The notes: generated by a model from the letters alone, not told the origin. A stretch of 64,000 bases of DNA from Escarpia spicata (GCA_963995525.1 OZ023205.1:55355767-55419766), one strand, 5' to 3'; shown: positions 30,986-44,378, counted from the first letter of the stretch. Program-made: numbers and translations.

Positions 30986-33900
30986 TGCTGAGAGACTTGA
31001 AGCTTGGCTGTCTTTGAAACAAAAACAGTAGCACATATTTATTATTACAGACTGAAATATTAAATTTGATATGATATTGATGCTTTCTTCTTCCCTCAAA
31101 TGAATCTATGCATGATGGAGATCACATCACTGGATCTGTTCTGCTCTATAGAAATAATATTTATCAAGTATTAGTTTACAAAAAATATAAAACAATAAAA
31201 TACTAATATTTAACTCTTATTTATGTTAGTTGTAGTGTATTTTAAATGATTGAATATTAATTAAAGTAACACATTTCAAATGGAATATATACAGCTACAT
31301 GTGAAACGGGTCCTGTGAATCCAAATAAAACACTTACAAATCGGTTTTAATAAACTTATGAATATTATATTGCACCTTGTCATTAAATACGGATTAATCT
31401 GTGTCACTAAATCAACCTTGTTTTCCCGTTCTTTTTCACAACTTGGTACTGGTAATCACAACATTCCCATTTTCAGTTAAAATATGGCATATGACATCCA
31501 TTCCTCGAATCACTATACTTTTGTTCAAGGTTAGTATCAGTTTCAGAAAATTTCTTGTGGTCATCTGACCAATAAATTTATTGAAACAAACCATTGCCAA
31601 AACAAATATGCCCCCCTTTTAAACAATGGCCGCCATCACTTTCTTGCTGCATTTAAGATATTTTTAATTAATCTCATGGATGCACCAAACTTATATAATG
31701 GAAGATGGGAAATATATAACTCGAAATGCTACATCATGTATATAATAGTTAATATTAAATATCCCATTGATACAACAAACAAAATGGAAGACAGTAAACA
31801 TAGCTAGCTGTGTTACATCATATAATATCACTTAACGTTAAAATTACATGTAAATGTGAATTACAATACTCCAAATTTAGTATTACTATGTGATTTTTGC
31901 AATCAGGCAAACACCCTATTTTGGCTGTTTGTGTAAAACATGACAGCTCTACAGCACCAGAAACAGACGTGTTCCAAAGAGACGTAAAACCTCGCAGACA
32001 CAAAGACGCACCGTGGCTCCATCTGAAGTCTGTAATTGATTACTCATCAATTATTAAGCGAGCACCTGGAAATAGTTTGCGTTTCATCGACGATGTCAAA
32101 TTTGCATAATAGGTTTTGTTGCACGTTTTCGACCAGCTGTTTTCGACAAGCAAAGACCAAGGTTCTATTGATCCACGGTGATTGTTTGTCGTGTCGGTAA
32201 TCAGACAAATTGTAGTGAAAGTAAGTGCCATGGACACATGCTCCTAGTCTCCCTAGGTGCCGCTATGTCTGCCTATCGCGTGTTAAATTCCTCATGCTTC
32301 AGCGATTTACAAAATCCAGCATCTACCTGGAGCCACTGAACCATGATAAATAGTGTACTCTAATGTTCCAGCATATGTTTATATGAGGAAAAAAGTCTTC
32401 AGAGAGAAGAAGGTGATTTGTTATGGGTTCAATTCATTGAGGTGTCAGTTGTTAAGATGGTCGGTTTATCAATGGACCGTGAAGACAGATTTATGTACGA
32501 TGTCCCATCAAATTGTTCGACTTCTGTCTCCAACCAATCTTGTCTCTTGTTATTTCTCTCCCTAGTCAGCTCTGTTGTATCTCTGATCTCATCCATCTCG
32601 TGGGTGGTATTCCTCTGTTCAGCTTGCCTTTTGGCATTTCCCTACTGATTTATAGATATTTCAGACCTTTTGATTTATAGTAAATGTATGCCAGCTATCT
32701 GTTTATTACAGCAGAATGTACACAGGTAAGTTCCTTATATGTGATTATCTTAAAAAAGGCTACATATTATGAAGTTTTTAAAAATTACGACGTACGAGTT
32801 GGCGTTTATAAATCTCTGAATAAAAAGGCTGCTAAAACAGACATGTATAGTTCTATGACTAACCCAACTAAGGTGATATTTAACCTGAGAAATGTGTGGT
32901 AACTATTACTAAGCATACTGGGGGTGATTTGAATTGCTTAATGGGTCATTATGTCCTATAGATTTACAGACCCCACTACCGTCCAGAGAAATGATTTCTT
33001 GCTTTTTTGGTATATATTTATGCCATTTAATTATACTGGAAACAAATGAGAACACCATGACGGCTGTGAAGATCAAACATGGAAAACCTAATTAAAATTA
33101 CCGTACATAGTAGACATGGAATAGGTTATAAGAATCAATAAATTATTGAAACAAATTATATGCCAACTGGTCAAATGGTAGGAGAATATCTGGAAACAGA
33201 AATGACAGCTAAATGTGGGATGGTCAAATAAAAAAATGGTGTCTTGATTGATTTATAAGTAAATAGACCCCCTCTTCCACACACACTAATGTTCCCACGG
33301 GAAATGTGTTGAGAGATTTCTGTTCCACCCTCCTTTCTACATACCAGGGCGTTTCCATAACAAGGAACAATATATATAGTGTTGCTGTAGCAACAATGTA
33401 TATCAGTAGACAGATGAAACAAAGGGTATTCTGGAATGTAGTGTATTCTTTATGAGTGTTGTTTGTTGTGGTGTAGCGTGGTTGCTAATAGCCACTGTGT
33501 TTTGTTGTGATCTATCTGCCATTATGGTGTCTGCGGCCAGGAATTCCGTCTGGTTCTTGTCAGGATTCCTGTTGCCTTGTGGTTGGTTCAAAGAACCCTG
33601 ATGTATGAAGCTTCCAGACACCTGGTTCTTCATTTCCTATAACAGTTCTCTTTACACATGTGTTAATTGTGTACCTGTGTAACTTGCAGTGGTGCCATTT
33701 GTGATGGTAAAACTACCTGACAGTCCTGTGTAAAACAATTTGTTCTGATGCAACTTGTAGCACTAGGCTCAGAGTGATGCAGCAAGATTTTGTATTGGTG
33801 CAATTTGCAATGGTGCAATTTCAGATATATGTTCTTCCACCTTGTTCCCTGCTGTACAGGGGTGAGGGTCAAGTGCAGTATATTTTCAAACCACTTGTTC

Positions 33901-34185
33901 TGTGTTTTCTCCCCATTGTTTTCTATCGACAGTCCCGTCTCTCTCCACCTTTTATCCTTCCCGATCTTCTCACATCCCTCCTCAAGCAGTCCTCTCATCT
34001 CAGCTGTTGTCCCTTTTTCCTGCATCCTTTGGCTAAGTTTAAGCAATTCAATCGAACTGTTGCAAGTTGTCCCATATAAATGCCTGTGGAAAGAGCACGT
34101 AATTGTCATTGCAACTTTCACTGTACAAAACAGCTGTGTTAAGATTGCCGCTTGTAGAGAGCTATTTTAACATAGAGCTTGAATA
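30986..34185. other. 3.2 kb without a supportable gene
   Basis: The sequence is AT-rich and unique-looking. Open frames present are short. The largest, 33663-34121 minus (152 codons, with a Lys/Glu-rich stretch MQEKGTTAEMRGLLEEG), and 32418-32648 plus (76 codons, ending in a hydrophobic segment), have no recognised domain and no convincing splice context. Either could be an exon but I do not call them. Confidence 0.35.
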
Positions 34186-37100
34186 AAATATACTGCCACT
34201 GTAGACGGTGTGTTTGTAGTGATCTACCCGGGTAGTCTCAATGTGATCAGGGTGGATGTGTGGGTAGAAATATACTGCCACTGTAGACAGTGTGTTTGTA
34301 GTGATCTACCCGGGTAGTCTGAATGTGATGAGGGTGGATGTGTGGGTAGAAATATACTGCCACTGTAGACGGTGTGTTTGTAGTGATCTACCTGGGTAGC
34401 CTGAATGTGATGAGGGTGGATGTGTGGGTAGAAATATACTGCCACTGTAGACAGTGTGTTTGTAGTGATCTACCCGGGTAGTCTCAATGTGATGAGGGTG
34501 GATGTGTGGGTAGAAATATACTGCCACTGTAGACAGTGTGTTTGTAGTGATCTACCCGGATAGTCTCAATGTGATGAGGGTGGATGTGTGGGTAGAAATA
34601 TACTGCCACTGTAGACGGTGTGTTTGTAGTGATCTACCCGGGTAGTCTCAATGTGATGAGGGTGGATGTGTGGGTAGAAATATACTGCCACTGTAGACGG
34701 TGTGTTTGTAGTGATCTACCCGGGTAGTCTCAATGTGATGAGGGTGGATGTGTGGGTAGAAATATACTGCCACTGTAGACGGTGTGTTTGTAGTGATCTA
34801 CCTGGGTAGCCTGAATGTGATGAGGGTGGATGTGTGGGTAGAAATATACTGCCACTGTAGACAGTGTGTTTGTAGTGATCTACCCGGGTAGTCTCAATGT
34901 GATGAGGGTGGATGTGTGGGTAGAAATATACTGCCACTGTAGACGGTGTGTTTGTAGTGATCTACCTGGGTAGCCTGAATGTGATGAGGGTGGATGTGTG
35001 GGTAGAAATATACTGCCACTGTAGACAGTGTGTTTGTAGTGATCTACCCGGGTAGTCTCAATGTGATGAGGGTGGATGTGTGGGTAGAAATATACTGCCA
35101 CTGTAGACAGTGTTTTTGTAGTGATCTACCCGGATAGTCTCAATGTGATGAGGGTGGATGTGTGGGTAGAAATATACTGCCACTGTAGACAGTGTGTTTG
35201 TAGTGATCTACCCGGGTAGTCTCAATGTGATGAGGGTGGATGTGTGGGTAGAAATATACTGCCACTGTAGACAGTGTGTTTGTAGTGATCTACCCGGGTA
35301 GTCTCAATGTGATGAGGGTGGATGTGTGGGTAGAAATATACTGCCACTGTAGACGGTGTGTTTGTAGTGATCTACCCGGGTAGTCTCAATGTGATGAGGG
35401 TGGATGTGTGGGTAGAAATATACTGCCACTGTAGACGGTGTGTTTGTAGTGATCTACCTGGGTAGCCTGAATGTGATGAGGGTGGATGTGTGGGTAGAAA
35501 TATACTGCCACTGTAGACAGTGTGTTTGTAGTGATCTACCCGGGTAGTCTCAATGTGATGAGGGTGGATGTGTGGGTAGAAATATACTGCCACTGTAGAC
35601 AGTGTGTTTGTAGTGATCTACCCGGATAGTCTCAATGTGATGAGGGTGGATGTGTGGGTAGAAATATACTGCCACTGTAGACAGTGTGTTTGTAGTGATC
35701 TACCCGGGTAGTCTCAATGTGATGAGGGTGGATGTGTGGGTAGAAATATACTGCCACTGTAGACGGTGTGTTTGTAGTGATCTACCCGGGTAGCCTGAAT
35801 GTGATGAGGGTGGATGTGTGGGTAGAAATATACTGCCACTGTAGACAGTGTGTTTGTAGTGATCTACCCGGGTAGTCTTAATGTGATGAGGGTGGATGTG
35901 TGGGTAGAAATATACTGCCACTGTAGACAGTGTGTTTGTAGTGATCTACCCGGGTAGTCTCAATGTGATGAGGGTGGATGTGTGGGTAGAAATATACTGC
36001 CACTGTAGACAGTGTGTTTGTAGTGATCTACCCGGATAGTCTCAATGTGATGAGGGTGGATGTGTGGGTAGAAATATACTGCCACTGTAGACAGTGTGTT
36101 TATAGTGATCTACCCGGGTAGTCTGAATGTGATGAGGGTGGATGTGTGGGTAGAAATATACTGCCACTGTAGACGGTGTGTTTGTAGTGATCTACCTGGG
36201 TAGCCTGAATGTGATGAGGGTGGATGTGTGGGTAGAAATATACTGCCACTGTAGACAGTGTGTTTGTAGTGATCTACCCGGGTAGTCTCAATGTGATGAG
36301 GGTGGATGTGTGGGTAGAAATATACTGCCACTGTAGACAGTGTGTTTGTAGTGATCTACCCGGATAGTCTCAATGTGATGAGGGTGGATGTGTGGGTCGA
36401 AATATACTGCCACTGTAGACAGTGTGTTTGTAGTGATCTACCCGGGTAGTCTCAATGTGATGAGGGTGGATGTGTGGGTAGAAATATACTGCCACTGTAG
36501 ACGGTGTGTTTGTAGTGATCTACCCGGGTAGTCTTAATGTGATCAGGGTGGATGTGTGGGTAGAAATATACTGTCACTGTAGACAGTGTGTTTGTAGTGA
36601 TCTACCCGGGTAGTCTTAATGTGATGAGGGTGGATGTGTGGGTAGAAATATACTGCCACTGTAGACAGTGTGTTTGTAGTGATCTACCCGGATAGTCTCA
36701 ATGTGATGAGGGTGGATGTGTGGGTAGAAATATACTGCCACTGTAGACAGTGTGTTTGTAGTGATCTACCCGGGTAGTCTCAATGTGATGAGGGTGGATG
36801 TGTGGGTAGAAATATACTGCCACTGTAGACAGTGTGTTTGTAGTGATCCACCCGGATAGTCTCAATGTGATGAGGGTGGATGTGTGGGTAGAAATATACT
36901 GCCACTGTAGACGGTGTGTTTGTAGTGATCTACCCGGGTAGTCTTAATGTGATGAGGGTGGATGTGTGGGTAGAAATATACTGTCACTGTAGACAGTGTG
37001 TTTGTAGTGATCTACCCGGGTAGCCTGAATGTGATGAGGGTGGATGTGTGGGTAGAAATATACTGCCACTGTAGACAGTGTGTTTGTAGTGATCTACCCG

Positions 37101-38449
37101 GGTAGTCTCAGTGTGATGAGGGTGGATGTGTGGGTAGAAATATACTGCCACTGTAGACAGTGTGTTTGTAGTGATCTACCCGGGTAGCCTGAATGTGATG
37201 AGGGTGGATGTGTGGGTAGAAATATACTGCCACTGTAGACGGTGTGTTTGTAGTGATCTACCCGGGTAGTCTCAATGTGATGAGGGTGGATGTGTGGGTA
37301 GAAATATACTGCCACTGTAGACGGTGTGTTTGTAGTGATCTACCCGGGTAGTCTTAATGTGATGAGGGTGGATGTGTGGGTAGAAATATACTGCCACTGT
37401 AGACAGTGTGTTTGTAGTGATCTACCCGGATAGTCTCAATGTGATGAGGGTGGATGTGTGGGTAGAAATATACTGCCACTGTAGACAGTGTGTTTGTAGT
37501 GATCTACCCGGGTAGTCTCAATGTGATGAGGGTGGATGTGTGGGTAGAAATATACTGCCACTGTAGACGGTGTGTTTGTAGTGATCTACCCGGGTAGTCT
37601 TAATGTGATGAGGGTGGATGTGTGGGTAGAAATATACTGCCACTGTAGACAGTGTGTTTGTAGTGATCTACCCGGGTAGCCTGAATGTGATGAGGGTGGA
37701 GGTGTGGGTAGAAATATACTGCCACTGTAGACAGTGTGTTTGTAGTGATCTACCCGGGTAGTCTCAATGTGATGAGGGTGGATGTGTGGGTAGAAATATA
37801 CTGCCACTGTAGACGGTGTGTTTGTAGTGATCTACCCGGGTAGCCTGAATGTGATGAGGGTGGAGGTGTGGGTAGAAATATACTGCCACTGTAGACAGTG
37901 TGTTTGTAGTGATCTACCCGGATAGTCTCAATGTGATGAGGGTGGATGTGTGGGTAGAAATATACTGCCACTGTAGACGGTGTGTTTGTAGTGATCTACC
38001 CGGGTAGCCTGAATGTGATGAGGGTGGATGTGTGGGTAGAAATATACTGCCACTGTAGACAGAGTGTTTGTAGTGATCTACCCGGATAGTCTCAATGTGA
38101 TGAGGGTGGATGTGTGGGTAGAAATATACTGCCACTGTAGACGGTGTGTTTGTAGTGATCTACCTGGGTAGCCTGAATGTGATGAGGGTGGATGTGTGGG
38201 TAGAAATATACTGCCACTGTAGACGGTGTGTTTGTAGTGATCTACCCGGGTAGCCTGAATGTGATGAGGGTGGATGTGTGGGTAGAAATATACTGCCACT
38301 GTAGACGGTGTGTTTGTAGTGATCTACCCGGGTAGCCTGAATGTGATGAGGGTGGATGTGTGGGTAGAAATATACTGCCACTGTAGACGGTGTGTTTGTA
38401 GTGATCTACCCGGGTAGCCTGAATGTGATGAGGGTGGATGTGTGGGTAG
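34186..38449. repeat. 82-bp satellite array, 52 units in perfect register
   Basis: The unit starts AAATATACTGCCACTGTAGA and contains GTAGTGATCTACCCGGGTAG and ATGAGGGTGGATGTGTGGGT. The array length, 4264 bases, is exactly 52 x 82, and landmarks up to 47 units apart stay in phase, so there is no net indel. Variation is by substitution at a few fixed sites (GACGG/GACAG, CCCGGG/CCTGGG/CCCGGA, CTCAATG/CCTGAATG/CTTAATG), shared between distant units, implying conversion or unequal crossing-over. Most units carry the palindrome CTACCCGGGTAG. Since 82 is not a multiple of three, no long frame exists; the repeated 73-codon frames are shadows. Confidence 0.98.
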
Positions 38450-39827
38450 AAAGGTGGGCGAGAACAATTTTGACCCGTGGGTGCCTCTGGGCTTGTATTC
38501 TCGAAGAAACAGATTTCGTACGTAAGAAGTTGCGCAAATATGGCGGATTATTTCTTAGCTGCGAAATTTCGCAAGTTGGTATTCTCGAAACGCTTACGAA
38601 TTTTCGCAGCTAAGAAATTCGCAACTTGCGTACGAAAATCTCGCGAGGGTTTGCTTGCGTTGCAACGGATACAGTCATTGATATTTTGCTATGTTTTACC
38701 GTTTTAACGCTGCTCACGTGTTCCTGGCGGTGAACGAAAAAGAATAACGTAGACAAATGTTCAAGGGAATCTGGTGACTAATCAATATAGCTACTTTGCA
38801 AAACATAATGTAGCACTGCCATTGAGATATGTTGATACATAGGTAATAATGGCCTTGACGCCAGCGAAGCATTTGAACGGAAATGACAGAAACAAAACGC
38901 AAGCAAGGCCAAGGCCCAACACAAGCCAAGGCCAAGGCCCAGGCCAAGGGGAATGATTCCAGCTGCTAAGCCAGTCAATGTTTACTTTCAGAATTAGGAA
39001 GTAGACGCTTCGTTTACTTATACTGACTGCACTGTTACGTATAGTAACATTAGAAGACACCACCTGCGTATGTGTATGATGTCGATTACTATTCAGACGA
39101 CGCGCCGAAGGTGAGACTTAGTTTGATCATTTTGTGTTTATCGCTCGACTAGTCATCATTCCATGTCCATGAATCATGATGATGACGCTAGTCTGTCACT
39201 AACACTAAGTCTAACATCTAAGTGAGTCAGTCAGTGTACTCTAGTCTAGACTAGTCAAACTCGAAGTTGTAACTTCGTAAGACGTAACCGGAAGCAAGGG
39301 GCATGACCAAGGAAGCATATGTCTTCCTGTCCGAGATCAGGATTCGTGGTTTGTTGTAATGTAGTAAGTAGATGGTTTAATATAGTAGTGACAAGTTGTG
39401 ACAGTGGTGTTAAATATCCATGTAGCAGGCCCCTAGTACTTGGCCTAGGCCATGTATTTGTTAACTAATTATGTGCTACATTGGCATATCAAGCCTAAAT
39501 ACTATGTGAATATTGAAATTAAAGTGGACATTCTGTGGTAAATGTGTAAGCTTTTTGTGGATTTATTATTTTGTGTATGCCCAAAATTGGACACCCCTGT
39601 GTGTTTCTCATCATTTTATGTTGCCATTTGATATTATTATCTTTACGATTGCTTCAGGTCTTAGACTTAGCACATGAATTGAATGGTTCTAGATAAACAG
39701 AGACAATTATAACACAGGTGTGCCTCGTGCAGTTACAAGAAAAAAACTATGTTTTAGTTATTTATTTTTTTAATGCAGAAAGTTCAAGCCACAAAATCAA
39801 AATGAGCTACTCCAGAAATATCATAGG

Positions 39828-40075
39828 TGGACCCAGGGGGGCCTTTGAACACGGTTATGGATTTACGGTAGGATTTTTGGGAGCCTCAGTGGGGTGCAAT
39901 TAATTGTTTTTGTGAGAGTCCCTCCCCTAAATATTCACCACCTTCCGACGCCAATGCATATTTAAGTACAAAGCATCATAGGATCAAACTTGATGACATT
40001 AATACATGCACTCCCTATACAGTTGTTCAAATTTGTGCCCCCATAGACTACCCACTCTGAATCCGCCCCTGAATA
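39828..40075 (+). repeat. G-rich dispersed repeat, third relative
   Basis: GTGGACCCAGGGGGGCC at the start and a CCACTCTGAATCCGCCCCTG end frame the segment. The start matches the 28741 and (inverted) 20006 repeats. Diverged in the middle. Confidence 0.4.
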
Positions 40076-40237
40076 TGGACTATGTTAGATGGTGTTTATA
40101 TGTACAGGGCTAAGGTAATGAGGAATAAAGATGATCAAAGAACAGTATTTCATGTAGCCAGTACAAATGACATAAAAATCAATGCAATACAGACTATTGC
40201 TACAAAACAACTACAATGACATTTTCTGTACTTACAG

Positions 40238-40803
40238 CACATGTATCCAACATCATCTACCAAATAACCATGATAAAGACAGAAAACCAGTGGGAATGAA
40301 AGGTGAGTTACAATATGTGGTCATGGTATGATGAAATATATACAGTGTACTCTGTCAATGGTGTTGTTGTCTGGTACAGCCTAGTTGTTTTATATGTTAT
40401 AGCATTTTATAAATACTGGGTAATATCTACTTTGCCCCTGTATTGAATGGACACTAAAGAGTACAACTCTGTATAATATGTCTACATTTATTATGTATGT
40501 TTTAGGTATCGCCAGTAGCACAGTAAAATATGGTGTGTCTAATATGGTTGTATTTAAAAATTAAACATAACATACTTTTGATGTGCTACATATGTGTTTT
40601 CAGAAAGAAAAAAACTGATGGACTGGAATGACTGCTGCATCTTGAAATTAAAAGATGAAAAAAAGATGCAACTGGACGTTGTGCAGCACCAAGAAGACAG
40701 TGTAGCTACAGAAAAGAAAAATATAAAATTACTAAACAATCTGCGAATCATGCGTAGCCTGTGCTGCTCCATGTATTGGTGCTGCAGTGACATCAACATT
40801 TGA
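40238..40803 (+). CDS. Two-exon C-terminal gene fragment inside the Harbinger-like element
   Basis: Exon 40238-40302 has an acceptor (TTTTCTGTACTTACAG) and donor (GAATGAAAG then GTGAGTTA). The next exon, 40604-40803, has an acceptor (CATATGTGTTTTCAG). They join in frame: TCIQHHLPNNHDKDRKPVGM K, then (E)RKKLMDWNDCCILKLKDEKK and MQLDVVQHQEDSVATEKKN, ending in a stop at 40803. The Lys/Glu-rich heptad-like tail resembles the C-terminal region of Myb/SANT-type accessory proteins of Harbinger elements, but that is an inference from composition. The 5' exons are not identified; a short frame starting MALTPAKHLNGNDRNK at 38849 is one candidate start. Confidence 0.42.
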
Positions 40804-41210
40804 TTCCATTAACATCATGTTTTGCAATGCTCTGCGTGGATGTGGCACATTTCTTCTCTTCGCACTGTATCAAGGATACATTGAAACTCGAACTTACTAT
40901 GAACACCAGGAAGACCACCATAAATTCACATTGCATCAGTTATACATCAAATACCTTGAATATTAATTCGTGTACGAACACCTCATTATACCGACAAGTT
41001 TCTTGTTTTCCTATGACATCTAGAATTATTATAATACTTTTAATTAATTTCTATGATGTAGATCAATCGCTTTGGAAACTAATATTATTATATAAAATCA
41101 ATGACCTGGTATTTTAAGATCTACTGGTAAAAGCAGTATGTTAGCAATCTTCTTTAGACTGATCCAGTTTTTGTAAAACAATTACAAGGTCAAAATAAAT
41201 ATTATGTCTA

Positions 41211-41544
41211 TGTGGAGCGCAGTAGCACAGCAGTAAGACCTCCGGACTTTCGACTGAGAGAATGCGGGTTCGAATCCTGTGCGGCGGTGTCGAACCTTGG
41301 GCAAGTTCGTTTACTCTACATTGCTTCAGTTCACTCAGCTGTATGAATGAGTACCTGGCTATGGGTAGTGGTGGATATTTGTGTACGAATAGTCTTCGCG
41401 CATTAATTGCAGCGTGGTTGAATGCTTCCCAGAGAAGTCGAGATGGTGTTCGATTGAACAGGTCTGCCAGGGAGTAAAGTGTAAAGCGCTTTGAGCAGTC
41501 CTGAGGACTGGATACTGCGCTATATAAGAACTTACCTTTTTTTT
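41211..41544 (+). mobile_element. tRNA-derived SINE, complete reference copy
   Basis: A polymerase III head (box A region TGTGGAGCGCAGTAGCACAG; box B GGGTTCGAATCC) is followed by a body of about 180 bases. The tail is AAAGCGCTTTGAGCAGTCC...TACTGCGCTATATAAGAACTT and a T run. The GCGCTTTGAG...GCGCTATATAA tail is the conserved 3' end of L2-clade LINEs, which presumably mobilised it. This is the best copy in the window and defines the family. Confidence 0.85.
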
Positions 41545-41801
41545 CTGTTGGTGAGGAAAGAAATTGGATTATTGGCACCTGGCAAATAGTATGTGCCAAA
41601 CATTTACAGTAATAATTGTTTTTTATCAGCTCATAATAGTCAACAATATTTTCCATTTATGACTACTTAGAAAATAGAAACGGACACAATTTATTTCTCC
41701 ATAACTATGATTGCTAGGTTGGCATGTGTGTATATAAGTAGCTTAAATGCAAAAACTTGATGGTATTGAAATAATGCAGTTTAAAAAAACAATGATTGGT
41801 A

Positions 41802-41971
41802 CAGTAAGCCTTGGATATAACAAATCGTTTGCGACTGGTCAATTTATTCATTATATCCGAAACTTGTTATATCTGAAATTTACTGTGTATTAAAATCAAA
41901 TAGGGACCAATTCATTTATTCAATATAAAAAATTTTTGTTTCAGTGAATTTGTTATATCTGAGGTTTACTG
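41802..41971. mobile_element. pogo/Tigger-like MITE (170 bp)
   Basis: The terminal inverted repeats are CAGTAAGCCTTGGATATAAC at left and, on the other strand, CAGTAAACCTCAGATATAAC at right. They are flanked by TA on each side (41800-41801 and 41972-41973), the duplication used by the Tc1/mariner/pogo superfamily. CAGTRRRCCTYGGATATAAC-type ends are those of Tigger/pogo derivatives. No coding capacity. It lies within the Harbinger-like element. Confidence 0.82.
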
Positions 41972-42978
41972 TATATGCACTATTTGAACATCAAACATAT
42001 TTCAACAGTACAGGGGTATTCACACATATTATTTACAAGTGTTATTTTGTAGACACAAAAGTAGGTGTATTCAAACGTAGATATCATATCATAGTATATA
42101 TATACATATGTGTATATATTATTATCACATTATAATAGTTACATATTTGTTTTGGATGGTATTGTCAATGCTTGAATAAATTATGCATTCTATCACGGGT
42201 TGTCATATTACTGATGTACTTAATATAGCATTTCTCAAGCAGCATATATGTGAAAGTGGCAGCCAAGCTGATGTACCCATTAGTTTTTATGCAGATGTGA
42301 TGGAACAACATAATGTATATATGAAACATTAAATACATTTGGCAAAATCTGTGTCTCATGGCCATGGTAAAATGAAATATATTTATATAAAGAAATAGTG
42401 TCCTTTTTACACATTTGTTTTACATTAATATATAGATTTTCATTCCATCGAATTAATGTCTGCAATACCGTGGTAATCTGAAATAAAATTATGGTTTCAA
42501 GGGTAGTTAAACGTGCCTACACAAATTGTAATTGTGTAGCACGCAGTCAATCTATAAATTACTGCGGTGAATTACTAATGGCTGGTCCCGCTTGTTTACT
42601 TTTTATTGTGGAATTTTGCATTGGCTACCAGTGTAGGCGCGGGGCCGCTTTCAAAGACAGTATTTATGCAATTACAGCGGTCAATAAAAATTGACTAACA
42701 CACATCAGTATCATTGAATCAGACACAATTTACTAATGTGTTTTTGCGACGTTGTAAAAGCAAATAACTGAGAAATCTCCATCTGAAAGCAATACCACAA
42801 AAGTTACGAAAAAGTTACACGATCTCTTGCGTTGGCGTAACTTTACGATGAAATATACGCCATATTTGCGAATGTTCGTATCGTAAATGTTTCGAGAATA
42901 GCACTTGCGAAAAAATCGTAACTTACGATCTTTTGAAGTGCTAAGAAATTCGTAAGTCGTTCAAGAATACGGGCCCAG

Positions 42979-44092
42979 GGAAATAGATTAACATTTTTTG
43001 AAAGAGTTATAAATATCTACAATGCCCCTGACACTAAGGAAAAGTTGTGTTCAAAGTGAATTGTTTTGCAGTGGCATATGTGTGTGGTATGCCAAGAATG
43101 AAAGACAAGTGGACTGGAGAGAAGATATATGGGATTCCACAATATGTACGTTAGTGGGACAATATATTAAAATTCAGTCTTCAACCCACCAGCAGAAGGC
43201 AGTGGGAATTTGTGGAATTCTGTGGATGCCACCGTAGCCGCAATAATAGCACATTTTTAAATACAAAGGACTCAAACAAGTCTGTTGTAAAATGTGTTTG
43301 AATGAAATGATATATTTTAGCCTTTGCAAGATTTCTCAAGATAATATTAAAGCTGCTTCCTGAACTGATTTAGCACGTCATGAATCCAGTTCTTTCATGA
43401 CAGATATATAAATGTGTAAATGTATAAATAACATCTGCAGGTCATATTTGGTCACACATTTACGTCACTCTTATACAAAGACGTTTTGTCAATGCAATGA
43501 TTCTTTTTCTTCCATTATACGACCAACATACCTTTGTTGACGATTCTTGCTCGTTCAGTTAGAATAATTAGTTTTAATGTACTAAAACAATCCCCATGCC
43601 ATGCGTGATAATCTTCTCTAAATACCAATTCCTGTGTGAGTCAGTAGATTGTATACAAAGACTGATTAATATTCATATAACTCCTCAGAGATGTTAAATT
43701 ATCGCGTATCTTCTTGCTATCTTTCTGTGTCTGTCGAACTCATTTCCTGTGGTTTGGGTTTTTCTTCTGTCTGTATCAACTAAATGCAATAATCTGCACC
43801 ATAATCAATCTCCATTAAATAACATTTACATTTAATAATTATCTCCAGTGTCAACAGTACTGATTGGGGGTATCTAAATTAGCTGTGCACATGTTAGCTG
43901 AGAGCTAGACAATTAGCCGTAGTATCTTGATAATTATTCATGTTACTGCTGAACACTATATTTCACAGACAAATATTTACTGAATGAATCATGGTTTGCT
44001 GTCCTTGTGTGTTTGCATGATAAAAATAAATTGTAATCAATCTTTGTCATGGTTTATTGTTTCTAGATGGCACCTACACCATGCGATATATA
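42979..44092. other. No recognisable gene
   Basis: The open frame at 43022-43237 (71 codons) begins just outside the Harbinger-like right end but has no domain or splice evidence. The rest is AT-rich and featureless. Confidence 0.35.
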
Positions 44093-44378
44093 CAGTAATT
44101 TACCTACGTGTGATTTCCATGATTCATGTTTCTGGAAAACTTTTTAATCTGGATACACGTATAATATATCCAAACACTTGTTAATCTGGACATACATATA
44201 TATCCAAACACTTGTTAATCTGGACACACATATATATATATCCAAACACCAACACACTGTTATGTTCATTATTTGTATACACCAACTGTATTAGGAAAAC
44301 TCATTATTCTGAAGTAAGTAAATTTTATTATGAAGACATACTGGGAGCTAAAGTGTCTGAATTAATGAGGCCCCACTG
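44093..44378. mobile_element. pogo/Tigger-like element (tentative)
   Basis: The right end, on the minus strand, reads CAGTGGGGCCTCATTAATTC and is followed outward by TA, a typical Tigger/pogo terminus. The proposed left end (TA then CAGTAATTTACC) is poor. Inside are three imperfect copies of a TTAATCTGGACA...TATATCCAAACAC unit of about 35-40 bp (44141-44245), as in internally repeated pogo derivatives. Confidence 0.4.

Larger units (their letters stand above)
38487..42978. mobile_element. Harbinger-like DNA transposon, 4.5 kb (tentative)
   Basis: The left end CTGGGCTTGTATTCTCGAAG and the inverted right end (CTGGGCCCGTATTCTTGAAC on the minus strand, ending at 42978) match. Both ends carry a second internal GTATTCTCGAAAC-type block and repeated TTACGA/TTCGCA words, so the terminal inverted regions extend about 100-150 bp. 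GGGCCCGTATTC-type termini are known from PIF/Harbinger-like elements, but I see no DDE transposase and no clear target duplication. The interior holds a small spliced gene (40238-40803), a SINE and a pogo-like MITE. It begins 37 bases after the end of the 82-bp array. Confidence 0.55.

Noticed and set aside
34224..38381. Repeated 73-residue frame (MAVYFYPHIHPHH...)
   Set aside because: It recurs only because the 82-bp unit is repeated; the period is not a multiple of three and each frame terminates within three units.
39000..39110. Upstream exon of the spliced gene at 40238, ending at a donor near 39110
   Set aside because: Its phase can be made to fit and the donor is good, but no acceptor or start agrees in the same frame, so I left it out.
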